A DNA stretch of 64,000 bases. Source: Streptococcus australis. GTDB taxonomy: Bacteria; Bacillota; Bacilli; Lactobacillales; Streptococcaceae. The stretch's first letter is position 1, and every line of letters starts with the position of its first letter. The position numbers and the translations under genes are program-made. Below are positions 25,512 through 34,534 of the stretch, in pieces. The DNA lies in contig NZ_JAHZQQ010000001.1 in the NCBI RefSeq assembly GCF_019930045.1, positions 1-64,000 of the forward strand, read 5' to 3'. Under the pieces are notes generated by a model, which was not told the origin of the DNA, did not search any database, and saw only the letters and a program-made list of their open reading frames with translations.

Positions 25512-25533
25512 AAAAAAAGCCGGTTTCCCAGCT
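25512..25533 (-). terminator. Terminator between the Bax1 and lysA genes
   Basis: Leftward, AGCTGG-gaaa-CCGGCT is followed by seven U residues. It separates lysA from the upstream gene, so lysA should have its own promoter, which I did not identify. Confidence 0.65.
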
Positions 25534-25540
25534 CTTTCTA

Positions 25541-26230
25541 TTAATCGTTGCGTCCAAAAATACGTAAGATATTGATGAACAAGTTGATGAAATCAAGATA
25601 GAGTTCCAAAGCCAAAGCAACAACCCATCCATTGGTTGGCTGACCATTGGATTGTTCATAGACATAACGAATCTTTTGGTTATCCCAAGCAGTCAAACCT
25701 GCAAAGATGATAACACAAAGAATGCTAAGGACATAATCCATACCAGAGCTTTGTAAGAAGATGTTTGCAATCGAAGCAATGATAATACCAATCAAGGCCC
25801 CCATAAATGCTCGTCCCATTCCAGACAAGTCTTTTTTGGTCACACGACCAATGGCAGACATGATGAAGAACATCAAGGCACTAACGACGAAGGCTTTATA
25901 AACTGTCGCTTGAGCATAGCGTGCAATGATAAAACTCAAGGTAAAGCCATTCAGAGCTGAATAAGTTAAAAAGAGAGGCAAGGCCATGGGATTGTTTTTC
26001 ACAGATTGTCTCGAAGCGACCAGGACCAAAATCAATTCAACAGCAATGGCAATATAGTAGACCCATGGAGCCTGAGTTAGAATATATATGAAGGTTTCTT
26101 GGAAAAGTGTCATCATCAAAGCTGATACAACAGCTGAGATTCCAACTCCAACTCCAACTAGAGAATAAATTTTGCTATAAAAGCTATTAAGACCACTTTG
26201 TTCGTGGATAACGGTTTGTTGATTCATCAT
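25541..26230 (-). CDS. Bax inhibitor-1/YccA family membrane protein
   Basis: A seven-helix membrane protein of 229 aa in the BI-1/TMBIM family (YetJ in B. subtilis, a pH-sensitive Ca2+ leak channel). Seven hydrophobic segments are visible between residues 20 and 228. The conserved di-aspartyl region near the C-terminus is represented by [11 protein letters not shown] and [22 protein letters not shown]. Physiological role in streptococci is unknown. Start ATG at 26230 follows AAAGGAA; a second ATG lies directly after it. Confidence 0.88.
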   Translation of the reverse strand: MMNQQTVIHEQSGLNSFYSKIYSLVGVGVGISAVVSALMMTLFQETFIYILTQAPWVYYIAIAVELILVLVASRQSVKNNPMALPLFLTYSALNGFTLSFIIARYAQATVYKAFVVSALMFFIMSAIGRVTKKDLSGMGRAFMGALIGIIIASIANIFLQSSGMDYVLSILCVIIFAGLTAWDNQKIRYVYEQSNGQPTNGWVVALALELYLDFINLFINILRIFGRND

Positions 26231-26256
26231 CAATTATTCCTTTCAAACTTAAATTA

Positions 26257-26745
26257 TTATGATTTTAACATTTTTCGATGGAAAAGTCTCCTCTTTGACC
26301 ACTTTTTTCTCATTGGTTCTGAGACTTCTTTGATCGCCCAGTATTTATCGACCATGGTCACGAGGAAAGATTCTTTGTAGCGAGGTAGAGCAAGCGTCAA
26401 GCCCCACATATGTTTGAGGATGATGTCCTCTTCTTTTTTATTGAGGCTTGTTATCTTTTTGGCATTTCGGACAGCTATCCGAGGATGTACCCAGGCATGG
26501 CTCTTGTTAAATTTGACCTGCCGCCAGTCGTAGTAAAAAAGATCGTGTAAGAGAGCTCCCCTTGCTGTACTTTTGGTATCCCAGCCCATCTTCTTAGAAA
26601 TGCGGTAGCTAGTGTAGCTAACGTGAATAGAATGCTCCAAACGGTTGGAATGAATATGGTGGGGAATTTCCTTTAATTTTTGAAGTTTGGGATGCTGGAT
26701 CAAATGTCCGACTTCAGCCATATATTCTTTGTCTTGTCGATACAT
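26257..26745 (-). CDS. HD-domain phosphohydrolase
   Basis: A 162-aa HD-superfamily protein. The metal ligands are seen as H in EHSIHVSYTSYRI, HD in GALLHDLFYYDW, and further conserved His residues in SHAWVHPRIA. It resembles uncharacterised streptococcal and bacillar HD hydrolases. A substrate is not evident. Start at 26745, eight bases after AGGAGG; a GTG three codons upstream overlaps the SD. It follows the RNA methyltransferase gene by about 30 bases, in one unit. Confidence 0.85.
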   Translation of the reverse strand: MYRQDKEYMAEVGHLIQHPKLQKLKEIPHHIHSNRLEHSIHVSYTSYRISKKMGWDTKSTARGALLHDLFYYDWRQVKFNKSHAWVHPRIAVRNAKKITSLNKKEEDIILKHMWGLTLALPRYKESFLVTMVDKYWAIKEVSEPMRKKWSKRRLFHRKMLKS

Positions 26746-26775
26746 GCGTATCACCTCCTCTATCTGACTAACGCA

Positions 26776-27522
26776 CTATTCTTCGATCATAGAAAAGATC
26801 AAAATCCCTGCAGCAACAGCGACATTCAGACTCTCTGCCTGACCTGGCATGGTGATATGAACCAGCTGATCTGCCTTCTCAGCCATCTGGTCACTAATAC
26901 CTTGTCCTTCATTCCCCATGACCAGTACAAAAGCAGGGACTTTCTCCACTTGCTTATAGTCAATAGAATCCTGAGACAAGGTGGTCGCATAGATGGGTAG
27001 CTGACTTTCTTCAATGGCTGTTAAGAGTTGCTCTTTAGGCAGACGGATAACAGGAAGATGAAAATGACTCCCCTGCATAGAGCGCAAGGTTTTCATATTA
27101 TACAAATCTGCTGATTGATCGGTTAGAAGCACCCCGTCAAAGCCTGCTGCGTCAGCAGTCCGAATCATGGTTCCGACATTTCCTGGATCTTGAACATCCT
27201 CTAACAATAAATACCGTCCTTGAGCCAGCTGAAGATGCTGGATTGGCTGTATCTTAATTTCTGCCACGATTCCTTGAGGGCTTTTGGAATCAGCAATTTC
27301 CGCTAAAACCTCAGGACTTACGATGGTCACCTTCGCATCGACCTTGATTTTATCAACAAACTCTTCCAGAACAAAGACTTGTTCAATCGGAGCCTGATGA
27401 TTGATAGCTTCTTCATAAAGATGCCAGCCTTCGATCAGGTAGGAGTCGACTCGGTATTTTTTTTGATGAAGTTTTTTAACTTTTTTGATCCCATTATTGG
27501 ACTTAGAGGTTATAATATTCAT
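26776..27522 (-). CDS. TrmH/SpoU-family RNA 2'-O-methyltransferase
   Basis: A 248-aa SPOUT methyltransferase. The N-terminal substrate-binding domain (YLIEGWHLYEEAI) is followed by the SpoU domain with motif 1 DPGNVGTMIRTADAAG, motif 2 LVMGNEGQGIS and motif 3 MPGQAESLNVAVAAGIL. Such enzymes methylate ribose in 23S rRNA or tRNA; the target is unknown. The reading frame starts at 27540, but the family N-terminus (MNIITSKSNN...) fits the ATG at 27522. A consensus extended -10 box lies six bases upstream of that ATG, which predicts a leaderless mRNA. Confidence 0.88.
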   Translation of the reverse strand: MNIITSKSNNGIKKVKKLHQKKYRVDSYLIEGWHLYEEAINHQAPIEQVFVLEEFVDKIKVDAKVTIVSPEVLAEIADSKSPQGIVAEIKIQPIQHLQLAQGRYLLLEDVQDPGNVGTMIRTADAAGFDGVLLTDQSADLYNMKTLRSMQGSHFHLPVIRLPKEQLLTAIEESQLPIYATTLSQDSIDYKQVEKVPAFVLVMGNEGQGISDQMAEKADQLVHITMPGQAESLNVAVAAGILIFSMIEE

Positions 27523-27528
27523 AAGACT

Positions 27529-27537
27529 ATTATACCA
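27529..27537 (-). promoter_or_regulatory. Extended -10 promoter abutting the RNA methyltransferase start
   Basis: TGGTATAAT on the minus strand, six bases from the ATG at 27522. Transcription should begin at or within a base or two of the start codon. No good -35 box is present, which an extended -10 can tolerate. Confidence 0.6.
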
Positions 27538-27595
27538 CATTCACAGGAGGAGCTTCTCCGTCCTGAGTAGGAATTCAAGCACAAGGGGAACAAGC

Positions 27596-27874
27596 ATGCA
27601 AAAAGTTGAAATGACGGCCCAAGGTCGAGTTCAAGGTGTTGGCTTCCGTTGGGGAGTTTATAGCCTAGCATTAGAAATTGGAGGTATTACAGGCCGGGTC
27701 TGGAACAATGATGACGGAACGGTCACTATCCTTGCCGCCTGCGAAGACAATGCCCGCATGGCCAAATTTATCCAAGAAATACGAAAAGGCCCTACTCCTT
27801 TTTCAAAGGTTTCTTATCTAGACGTCCATCTGGCAAACTTCGAACCCTACAAAGATTTTAAAATTTCAAATTAA
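27596..27874 (+). CDS. acyP: Acylphosphatase
   Basis: A 92-aa enzyme hydrolysing acyl phosphates. The active-site Arg is in GRVQGVGFRWGVYSLA (residues 9-24) and the catalytic Asn in GRVWNNDDGTV. The frame is open upstream to 27485, but those residues overlap the divergent methyltransferase start. ATG at 27596 follows AGGGG. It precedes yidC by 78 bases. Confidence 0.93.
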   Translation: MQKVEMTAQGRVQGVGFRWGVYSLALEIGGITGRVWNNDDGTVTILAACEDNARMAKFIQEIRKGPTPFSKVSYLDVHLANFEPYKDFKISN

Positions 27875-27887
27875 GTCCAGAGAACTA

Positions 27888-27916
27888 TTGTTAATTTAAT
27901 AAAAAAACAGTAGAAT
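27888..27916 (+). promoter_or_regulatory. Promoter upstream of yidC
   Basis: TTGTTA (27888-27893) and TAGAAT (27911-27916) with a 17-bp spacer, about 30 bases before the yidC start. Confidence 0.6.
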
Positions 27917-27952
27917 AGAAAGGTATTATTTAAAATTAAAGGATTGTAACTC

Positions 27953-28891
27953 GTGAAAAAATATAAACGTTATCTACTTGCTGCTTTCAGCTTGTCTGCC
28001 CTCCTCCTCTTAACAGGATGTGTCAGCATCGACAAGACAACCAAACAACCAACTGGTTTCGTCTGGAACCTCATTGGAAAACCGATGGGGGAAGCCATCA
28101 ATTTCTTTGCGACAGATCTTGGCCTTGGCTTTGGTCTAGGGATTATCCTCGTGACAGTGATTGTTCGAGTCATCATCTTCCCTCTAGGTATTTATCAATC
28201 TTGGAAGGCAACCTACCAGTCTGAGAAGATGAACTACCTCAAACCAATCTTTGCGCCGATCCAAGAACGCATCAAAAATGCGGAGACTCAAGAAGAAAAA
28301 TTATTGGCCAACTCTGAATTGATGGATGCTCAAAAAGCAAATGGTGTCAGCCCATTTGGTGGTATTGGATGTCTACCTTTGTTGATTCAAATGCCTTTCT
28401 TCTCTGCCCTTTATTTTGCAGCTCAATACACTCCTGGTATTAGCAAGGACTCTTTCCTTGGCATTGGTCTCGGTTCAAAAAGTCTAGCTTTAACCTTAGT
28501 TGTTGCTGTTCTTTACTACATTCAAAGTATGCTTTCTCTCCATGGTATCGAAGATGAAAACCAAAGAGAAACTATGAAGAAAACAGCTCTCGTAAGTCCA
28601 ATTATGATTGCAGTCTTCTCTTTAATGGCACCAGCTGGCGTCACTCTCTACTGGGTAGTCGGTGGTTTCGTACAGATTATTCAACAATTTGTCATCAACT
28701 ACCTCATCCGTCCAAAATTGCGGAAACAAGTTGCTGAAGAATATAAAAACAACCCTCCAAAAGCTCCAGCATCCAATGGACGTCGCGTTAAAAAAGATAT
28801 TACACCTACTAATCCAACCAATGCGAATCGTTCCCTTCCAACTAACGGAAACAAAAAACGAAACGCTGGAAAACAACGCAACCGTAACTAA
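27953..28891 (+). CDS. yidC: Membrane protein insertase YidC/Oxa1 (lipoprotein form)
   Basis: Inserts and folds membrane proteins with or without Sec. The protein has 312 aa, a lipoprotein signal peptide with LLLLTGC (lipid-modified Cys23), and the five-helix Oxa1 core at about residues 55-255. The hydrophilic-groove Arg is in GIILVTVIVRVIIFPLG. The 60-residue C-terminal tail is strongly basic (KKDITPTNP...KKRNAGKQRNRN) and is expected to contact ribosomes. Streptococci have two YidC proteins; pairing with acyP instead of rnpA marks this as the one away from the origin region. It starts with GTG. Confidence 0.92.
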   Translation: MKKYKRYLLAAFSLSALLLLTGCVSIDKTTKQPTGFVWNLIGKPMGEAINFFATDLGLGFGLGIILVTVIVRVIIFPLGIYQSWKATYQSEKMNYLKPIFAPIQERIKNAETQEEKLLANSELMDAQKANGVSPFGGIGCLPLLIQMPFFSALYFAAQYTPGISKDSFLGIGLGSKSLALTLVVAVLYYIQSMLSLHGIEDENQRETMKKTALVSPIMIAVFSLMAPAGVTLYWVVGGFVQIIQQFVINYLIRPKLRKQVAEEYKNNPPKAPASNGRRVKKDITPTNPTNANRSLPTNGNKKRNAGKQRNRN

Positions 28892-28900
28892 TATTAGCAA

Positions 28901-28927
28901 AAAAGCCGAGATGATATCTCGGCTTTT
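28901..28927 (+). terminator. Terminator of yidC
   Basis: Twelve-bp stem AAAAGCCGAGAT/ATCTCGGCTTTT with a three-base loop, ten bases after the stop codon. It is symmetric and may act in both directions. Confidence 0.85.
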
Positions 28928-28937
28928 CCATTACTAC

Positions 28938-28963
28938 AAAAAAATGAGAGTGGTTCATTCTCA
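28938..28963 (-). terminator. Hairpin flanking element A2, diverged copy of the greA terminator
   Basis: A-run followed by ATGAGAGTGGTTCATTCTCAT. It differs by three transitions from the hairpin at 29268-29288, on the other side of element A2. It probably descends from the same terminator. Confidence 0.6.
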
Positions 28964-29024
28964 TATAATAATAGATACAAACTATTGTTTTACATAAAAC
29001 AGTTAGATGATTATCAAAAAATGA

Positions 29025-29245
29025 CTTTTATTTTTTAGTTATTTAAGAAGATGAAAAACTTTCCGCTGTGAGAAAAGTGCCTGAAACTATTGTGTTTCAG
29101 GCACTCGGGAGTTTTGAGAGTAAAACAGTTTGGGGAACTGTTTTAGCCTGAGCCTGGAAATTAAAGAGCGAAGGTCTCAAAACTAAGTCATGGAACTTCT
29201 TCGAAGTTCGCTGACGTCCTTACTCACCTAAGTAAAGTTTTTCAG
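29025..29245 (+). repeat. Element A, copy 2 (with enlarged second hairpin)
   Basis: Same plan as copy 1. Hairpin 1 is GTGCCTGAAAC/GTTTCAGGCAC (29076-29103). Hairpin 2 has arms AGTTTTGAGA (29110-29119) and TCTCAAAACT (29175-29184), with about 55 bases between them that include a nested stem AAAACAGTT/AACTGTTTT (29122-29144). Hairpin 3 is GAACTT/AAGTTC within the conserved GTCA/TGAC pair. The outer stem is weakened by one mismatch (GTAAAGTTTT). It sits between the convergent yidC and greA genes and, with the two terminators, fills that 400-base gap. Confidence 0.85.
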
Positions 29246-29259
29246 AAGACTTTATCTTC

Positions 29260-29293
29260 AAAAAAAAATGAGAGTGACTCACTCTCATTTTTT
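29260..29293 (-). terminator. Terminator of greA, right copy flanking element A2
   Basis: ATGAGAGTG-act-CACTCTCAT with nine A residues on the left (U-run leftward) and a T-run on the right. It overlaps the greA stop region. Confidence 0.75.
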
Positions 29294-29774
29294 ATTCTGT
29301 TTTTTCAACGTTTAAGATTTTCACTTGGTAGCTTCCTGCTGGAGTTTCAATCGTCACAGTGTCCCCTGTTTTCTTACCAATTAAGGCATGACCGATTGGA
29401 CTTTCATTTGAGATCTTACCAGCAAAAGCATCCGCTCCAGCTGAACCAACAATAATGTAAACATCTTCTTCGTCTTCGCCAATTTCTTGAACAGTAACTG
29501 TTTTTCCAATCGCTACTTCGTCAACAGCGACAGCATCACTATCGACAATTTCAGCGTAACGAATCTTTGTTTCTAGGCTGGAGATTTGTCCTTCAACAAA
29601 AGCCTGTTCGTCTTTAGCTGCTTCGTATTCACTGTTTTCTGAAAGGTCTCCGTAAGAACGAGCAATTTTAATCCGCTCTACAACTTCTGGACGACGAACT
29701 AATTTCAACTCTTCTAATTCAAGTTCTAATTTTTGCTTTTCAGCTAGGGTCATTGGATAGGTTTTTTCTGCCAT
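29292..29774 (-). CDS. greA: Transcription elongation factor GreA
   Basis: Rescues backtracked RNA polymerase by promoting transcript cleavage. The protein has 160 aa. An N-terminal coiled coil (residues 1-75) carries the acidic tip [15 protein letters not shown] with the conserved Asp/Glu pair. The C-terminal FKBP-like domain ends in [18 protein letters not shown]. It follows mltG with a 61-base gap, the same order as in pneumococcus. Confidence 0.97.
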   Translation of the reverse strand: MAEKTYPMTLAEKQKLELELEELKLVRRPEVVERIKIARSYGDLSENSEYEAAKDEQAFVEGQISSLETKIRYAEIVDSDAVAVDEVAIGKTVTVQEIGEDEEDVYIIVGSAGADAFAGKISNESPIGHALIGKKTGDTVTIETPAGSYQVKILNVEKTE

Positions 29775-29835
29775 ATTTCTTTCTCTTTTCTATATATTTT
29801 TTCGAACTAAAAAGGTGTGGCATGCCACATCCTCC

Positions 29836-31413
29836 TTAGTTTGAGCTGCTTTCTGTTAATTTGCTATTCACGTGTTCTTCCACGTTTTTAGTGTGTTCCT
29901 CATAAGTTTTTGCAAAATAGACTTCCCCAGTCTCTACATTTGCTACAAAGTAGAGGTAGTCTGTCTTGCTTGGGTTGACGGCTGCTTCAATTGCAGATAG
30001 TCCAGGACTATCTACTGGACCAGGCATCAAACCAGTATTCTTGTAGATATTATAAGGTGATTCAATATTGGTATCAATTGTTGCGTCTTCTTTAAGAGTC
30101 GTCTTCTTGCCTAACTGGCCTTGTGCGTACAAGATGGCAATATTACTTTGAAGAGGCATGTCTTGATTCAAACGGTTATAAAAGACACTTGCAATATCCT
30201 TGCGGTCTTTATCGGTAGCGCCTTCTTTTTCAATCAAAGAAGCCAAAGTCAATGCCTCATTGACATCAATATTTTTAGCTTCCATAGTGTCATAGTAGGC
30301 TGAAAGATTTTGGTCCATCGCAGCTAACATTTGGTCCACAAGATCTTCCATTTTACTATCTTTTCCATAACCATAAGTAGCTGGGAAGAGATATCCCTCC
30401 AAGCGGTAGCGTACGCCACTTTCTTTGGACGGCAAGGTTGCTAATAACTTAGGATATTTAGCTACCATCTTTTCAATAAAGGCATCATCTTGGATGACTT
30501 TTAGGAATTCTTTTTGCGTATATGGAGTCTTGGCACCAGATTTGGAACTCGCATCCACAGAAACCACTTCCGCGATTTGATCAATCGTGTAGCCCTCAGG
30601 AATGGTAATTTTTCCTAAGACTGGTGGTTCCGGAGTTTTAGTTCCTTGCTCTTGCAATTTTTGAATAATGGTATCTAGATCCATACTCTTTTGAAGATTG
30701 AAATAACCGGATTGGAAGTTCCCATAATTCTTGAACTTGGTGTAATAGTTGAAGAACTGGCCATTCTTAATCAAGCCTTTTTTCTCCAAAATAGTCCCAA
30801 TTTCACGATTGCTAGAACCAGCAGGAATTTCAACGGTTACAAACTCTGTAGCCTTGGCATCCATAGCATTTAAGTTAGATTGAACATAGGTCACTGCAAA
30901 AATTCCAGTTGCAACCATTAAGACAAAAAGAATTCCTAGAACCGTCAAGACGATTCGTTTCGCAATGGTGTTCTGCTTTTTCTTTTTCTGAACACGTTGG
31001 TCCCGATCCTTGCGCGAAACACTAGATACAGGTGTTTCTTTTTTCGAAACAGCCACAGGCTGACTTGAGCTTTCTGCTTCTCGAGTTGGCTCTTCGATTG
31101 GTAGAGGTGTTTCTTCTTGGTTCTCTTCGGCTACTTCCTGAATTGCAGGAACCTCTGCAACCTCTGGTACTTCTATTTTTTCTACTTCCTCTGGAATCTC
31201 TACGGTTTCCTGAACTTCGGACTCTTCTGATACATGCTCAGTAAGCGGTCCTTCCGTCTCGTCTTCTTTGATTTCTGGAATAGTGATTTCTTGAACAGGT
31301 AAGTCATTTTCTTTTTCAACCTGTACAATCTGTTTATTGGCTTCTTCAAGATCACGTAGAATCCGCTCTTTGAAGCTTAATAATTTTTCATTCTCTTGTT
31401 GGTTTTCAGTCAA
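29836..31413 (-). CDS. mltG: Endolytic murein transglycosylase MltG
   Basis: A membrane-bound lytic transglycosylase that cleaves nascent glycan strands and works with the peripheral cell-wall elongation machinery. The 525-aa protein has a long acidic cytoplasmic region rich in Glu/Pro/Val (residues 1-135), a basic stop, one membrane helix (about 155-178), a LysM-like region and the YceG catalytic domain. The catalytic Glu is in LASLIEKEGATDKDR, followed by FYNRL and YNIYKNTGLMPGPVDSPG. The reading frame begins with ATG at 31434, but AAGGGGGG and spacing point to the TTG at 31413, giving an N-terminus TENQQENEKLLSFKERIL. Confidence 0.92.
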   Translation of the reverse strand: MTENQQENEKLLSFKERILRDLEEANKQIVQVEKENDLPVQEITIPEIKEDETEGPLTEHVSEESEVQETVEIPEEVEKIEVPEVAEVPAIQEVAEENQEETPLPIEEPTREAESSSQPVAVSKKETPVSSVSRKDRDQRVQKKKKQNTIAKRIVLTVLGILFVLMVATGIFAVTYVQSNLNAMDAKATEFVTVEIPAGSSNREIGTILEKKGLIKNGQFFNYYTKFKNYGNFQSGYFNLQKSMDLDTIIQKLQEQGTKTPEPPVLGKITIPEGYTIDQIAEVVSVDASSKSGAKTPYTQKEFLKVIQDDAFIEKMVAKYPKLLATLPSKESGVRYRLEGYLFPATYGYGKDSKMEDLVDQMLAAMDQNLSAYYDTMEAKNIDVNEALTLASLIEKEGATDKDRKDIASVFYNRLNQDMPLQSNIAILYAQGQLGKKTTLKEDATIDTNIESPYNIYKNTGLMPGPVDSPGLSAIEAAVNPSKTDYLYFVANVETGEVYFAKTYEEHTKNVEEHVNSKLTESSSN

Positions 31414-31508
31414 ATACTTGACCCCCCTTGTCATAATCCTTAATATTATATCTTAAAAGGGATAGAAAAGCAATAGGAACGAGGCTTGAGGGCCTTAAAT
31501 CCTATTGA

Positions 31509-32009
31509 TCACTTACTTGATGGGACCTCCCATACTAAATCGTACCAGACTTCCCCAGCATAGTTAGAGGCCGAGCGTCCTTCATTTACAAAGCCGTTCC
31601 TTTCATAATACTCAATCAAGTAATCATGACAAGTCAGGCTGATCCCTTCTCGTCCTTCTTCTAAGGCAAGATTCTTCATGGCTTCAAGTAGGGCTTTCCC
31701 AACTCCTAAGCCTTGGGCAGACGGAGAAATCGAAAGACTCGTAAGGGTAATAAAACCTCCTGGTAGATGGGACTCGTCCTTTACGTCCGCTGTAAAAGAG
31801 CGGTCCTCGACATATCTAGTTTGTGTCACTGGGCCTTCTAGATAGCCAAGAATTTGGCCATCCTTTTCAGCGACTATAAAGCTATTATTAAACGTTTCAA
31901 TATATTTTGCAAGCACCGTCTTATCTATTGCCTCTTCTGGACTAAAATTTTCCAGTTCTATGGCAACAATGGCTTCTAAATCATTCATAGTTGCACGACG
32001 AATGTTCAT
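31509..32009 (-). CDS. GNAT family N-acetyltransferase (166 aa)
   Basis: An acetyl-CoA-dependent acetyltransferase. The GNAT fold is complete, and the CoA-binding motif A is SISPSAQGLGVGKALLEAMKNLA at about residues 91-113 (key residues Q/GxGxG). The substrate is unknown. It lies two bases off a run with a second GNAT gene and murC, a pairing also seen in related streptococci. Confidence 0.85.
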   Translation of the reverse strand: MNIRRATMNDLEAIVAIELENFSPEEAIDKTVLAKYIETFNNSFIVAEKDGQILGYLEGPVTQTRYVEDRSFTADVKDESHLPGGFITLTSLSISPSAQGLGVGKALLEAMKNLALEEGREGISLTCHDYLIEYYERNGFVNEGRSASNYAGEVWYDLVWEVPSSK

Positions 32010-32021
32010 TTTTCTTCCTTT

Positions 32022-32450
32022 CTATAGGGATAGGTGCCACATTAGGTGATAGCCCTCCACTCCTTCTTCCTTATCCCCTATCTCTAGTTGAAAATCATTC
32101 ATTTCAAAATACGGAATCAACTCTTCCTGGCAGGTCACATGAATCCCTAACAAGGATTCTTGAGCTACAAGAGACTTGAGTGCGGCGAGTAGCAAGATAC
32201 CAAAGCCTTGTTTTCTAAAGTCTGGAAGAATTTCCAACCACAATAATTTTAAAGAGGGATTCTCGAACTGCTCCTCCAACTGAATCAGGCAACTTCCAAT
32301 CACTCGCCCTTCAAATTCCAAGACCAGGGTCCTGAACCCATTCAGTTCTTGCAGCTTCTCTCTTTGAAAAGAAAAATTTTGGGACGTGATCTGTTCGATC
32401 TCATCCCAATCATTTTCTTTAGCAAACCGAATCCTAACGCTTGGTTGCAT
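32022..32450 (-). CDS. GNAT family N-acetyltransferase (142 aa)
   Basis: A second, shorter acetyltransferase of the GNAT family. The CoA motif is EILPDFRKQGFGILLLAAL (key RKQGFG). It shares the ITCQE/VTCQEEL-Y-E-N-F arrangement near the C-terminus with its neighbour, so the two probably arose by duplication. No substrate is evident; the position after murC may reflect only co-transcription. Confidence 0.82.
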   Translation of the reverse strand: MQPSVRIRFAKENDWDEIEQITSQNFSFQREKLQELNGFRTLVLEFEGRVIGSCLIQLEEQFENPSLKLLWLEILPDFRKQGFGILLLAALKSLVAQESLLGIHVTCQEELIPYFEMNDFQLEIGDKEEGVEGYHLMWHLSL

Positions 32451-32459
32451 GGTATCTCC

Positions 32460-33794
32460 TTATTGAACATTATTGGTTAAGTTCCCAAGTAAACGTTCAA
32501 ATGAATATTCATAGGTCTGGATATCTCCTGCTCCCATGAAGACATAAACGGCATTATCATGATCCAAGAGTGGAGAAACGTTTTCAGCTGTAATCACACC
32601 TGATTTCTTGATAATTTTTGCTTCTAGATCTTCGACTTTGACATCCCCATGATCCACTTCGCGAGCTGATCCATAAATCTGTGCCAAGTACACCGCATCA
32701 GCCTGATTCAAAGCATCCGCAAACTCATCCAAAAGGGCAATCGTCCGAGTAAAGGTATGAGGTTGGAAGACCGCTACGATTTCCTTACTTGGGTATTTTT
32801 GACGGGCTGCATCCAAAGTGGCAATGATTTCAGTTGGATGGTGGGCAAAGTCATCAATGATGACGGTATCGTTGACAATCTTTTCTGTAAAGCGACGTTT
32901 GACCCCGCCAAAAGTTTTTAAGTGTTCCCGAACCAAATCAAGATCGAACCCAGCGATATAAAGTAACCCAACGACCGCTGTTGCATTCATGATATTGTGA
33001 CGGCCAAAGGATGGGATTTGGAATTGTCCCAAATCTTCCCCACGGAAGTGAACACTAAAGGTTGATCCCGTAGTAGACCGCAAGAGATCACTGGCTACAA
33101 AATCATTGCCTTCTTCTTCAAATCCATAGTAGTAAATCGGAGCCTTGGCTGTAATCCGACGAAGCTCAGAATCTTCACCATAGATGAACAAGGCTTTGGA
33201 GATTTGTTTAGCATAATCATTGAAGGCATTAAAGACATCTTCTAGGCCAGTAAAGTAGTCAGGATGGTCAAAATCAATATTAGTGATGATTGAATACTCT
33301 GGGTGGTAAGGCATGAAGTGACGTTCGTACTCATCTGATTCAAAGACAAAGTACTTAGCACCTTTCGAACCACGACCAGTTCCATCCCCAATCAAATAGC
33401 TAGTATCTGTGATATTAGACAGAACGTGAGACAAAATCCCTGTAGTAGAGGTTTTCCCGTGAGCTCCTGCTACTCCCATGCTGACAAAATCACGCATAAA
33501 TTCACCCAAGAATTCATGATAGCGTTGATAGGTATAGCCTTGAGCATCTGCATAAGCAATCTCTACGTTGTTCTCAGGTTTAAAAGCATTTCCAGCGATC
33601 AAGATTTGATCTCCAGTAAGATTTTCTTCGCTGAAAGGTAGGATGGTAATCCCTGCTTGCTCCAGACCTCTTTGGGTAAAGTAATATTTCTCTACATCAG
33701 ATCCTTGTACAGTGTGTCCCATCTGATGGAGCATGAGAGCCAAGGCACTCATACCAGCTCCTTTTATTCCGATAAAATGAAATGTTTTTGACAT
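32460..33794 (-). CDS. murC: UDP-N-acetylmuramate--L-alanine ligase MurC
   Basis: Adds the first amino acid (L-Ala) to UDP-MurNAc in peptidoglycan synthesis. The 444-aa protein has the Rossmann domain [14 protein letters not shown] at the N-terminus, the ATP loop [10 protein letters not shown] near residue 108, the central ligase domain with [10 protein letters not shown], and the C-terminal domain with FQPHTFTRT. It is downstream of snf2 and a conserved hypothetical gene, matching the pneumococcal order. Confidence 0.97.
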   Translation of the reverse strand: MSKTFHFIGIKGAGMSALALMLHQMGHTVQGSDVEKYYFTQRGLEQAGITILPFSEENLTGDQILIAGNAFKPENNVEIAYADAQGYTYQRYHEFLGEFMRDFVSMGVAGAHGKTSTTGILSHVLSNITDTSYLIGDGTGRGSKGAKYFVFESDEYERHFMPYHPEYSIITNIDFDHPDYFTGLEDVFNAFNDYAKQISKALFIYGEDSELRRITAKAPIYYYGFEEEGNDFVASDLLRSTTGSTFSVHFRGEDLGQFQIPSFGRHNIMNATAVVGLLYIAGFDLDLVREHLKTFGGVKRRFTEKIVNDTVIIDDFAHHPTEIIATLDAARQKYPSKEIVAVFQPHTFTRTIALLDEFADALNQADAVYLAQIYGSAREVDHGDVKVEDLEAKIIKKSGVITAENVSPLLDHDNAVYVFMGAGDIQTYEYSFERLLGNLTNNVQ

Positions 33795-33808
33795 AGTTTC
33801 TCCTCCCG

Positions 33809-34477
33809 CTAGTCCAGATTGGTCACATTGAGTTCTTGTTTAATGAGTCTCGTTGGAATGTTCTGTTGATCCTTGTTATAGATTTGACTCTTTTTCAAGA
33901 AATCATAATTGTTCTTTTTGGGTTTCTCTTCTTGATGGGATTCTTGAACTGGAACTTCCTCAGCCCCTTCTAAAAGGATCAATTGCTCTTGTTTCAGTCG
34001 CTCACCATATTTAATCAATTCACCAGGATTTTCTTTTTGAAAAGGAGCTGTCGGCTTCACTTTTGGCATGAAAGAAGGGGTGAATTTTTTACGATTGGGT
34101 TTTGATGCAATATCTGCTGTTAAATACGGAGCCGTCCGCTTCTTTTTCAAATCAGCACGCGCTACTTCACGAGCTTCTTCTGCGTAGCGATTCGCCGGGC
34201 TCTTTTTATCAACAGGCTCCTTGAAATCAGGAGTCATTGGTTGCCTTCTTGACTTAGGCACTTCAAATGGTTTTTGAAGGGATTTTTGTAGATTTTTTTG
34301 ATAAGGTTGCTCTGCTGCCTTTCCGGTAGCAATTGGCTCCCATTCCAAATAATTTTTATCTGTATAGTCCCCAAGAATATTACTAATGAAGTCCCCATCA
34401 TCATATAAATTCATATGGGGCATTTGAGTTAGCATAATTTCATCATCTGCTACTTGAGGGAAATGCTTATCCGTCAT
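33809..34477 (-). CDS. Conserved streptococcal protein between snf2 and murC (222 aa)
   Basis: Function unknown. Hydrophilic and basic in the middle, with no membrane helix and probably little fixed structure: Pro/Lys-rich stretches ([21 protein letters not shown]) and two short acidic segments. The N-terminus has [17 protein letters not shown]-like acidic residues and the C-terminus ends [14 protein letters not shown]. Start at 34477, preceded by AAAGGAAG; the frame begins seven codons earlier with GTG. I recall a homologue in the same position in pneumococcus. Location beside murC could mean a link to wall synthesis, but nothing in the sequence proves it. Confidence 0.75.
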   Translation of the reverse strand: MTDKHFPQVADDEIMLTQMPHMNLYDDGDFISNILGDYTDKNYLEWEPIATGKAAEQPYQKNLQKSLQKPFEVPKSRRQPMTPDFKEPVDKKSPANRYAEEAREVARADLKKKRTAPYLTADIASKPNRKKFTPSFMPKVKPTAPFQKENPGELIKYGERLKQEQLILLEGAEEVPVQESHQEEKPKKNNYDFLKKSQIYNKDQQNIPTRLIKQELNVTNLD

Positions 34478-34534
34478 CCTATTTCTTCCTTTCGACACTT
34501 CATTAATTATAAACTATTCATTTAATTTTTCAAG

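Noticed and set aside
24208-25665. 69-residue N-terminal extension of LysA
   Set aside because: It overlaps the coding region of the Bax1 gene on the same strand and does not resemble LysA.
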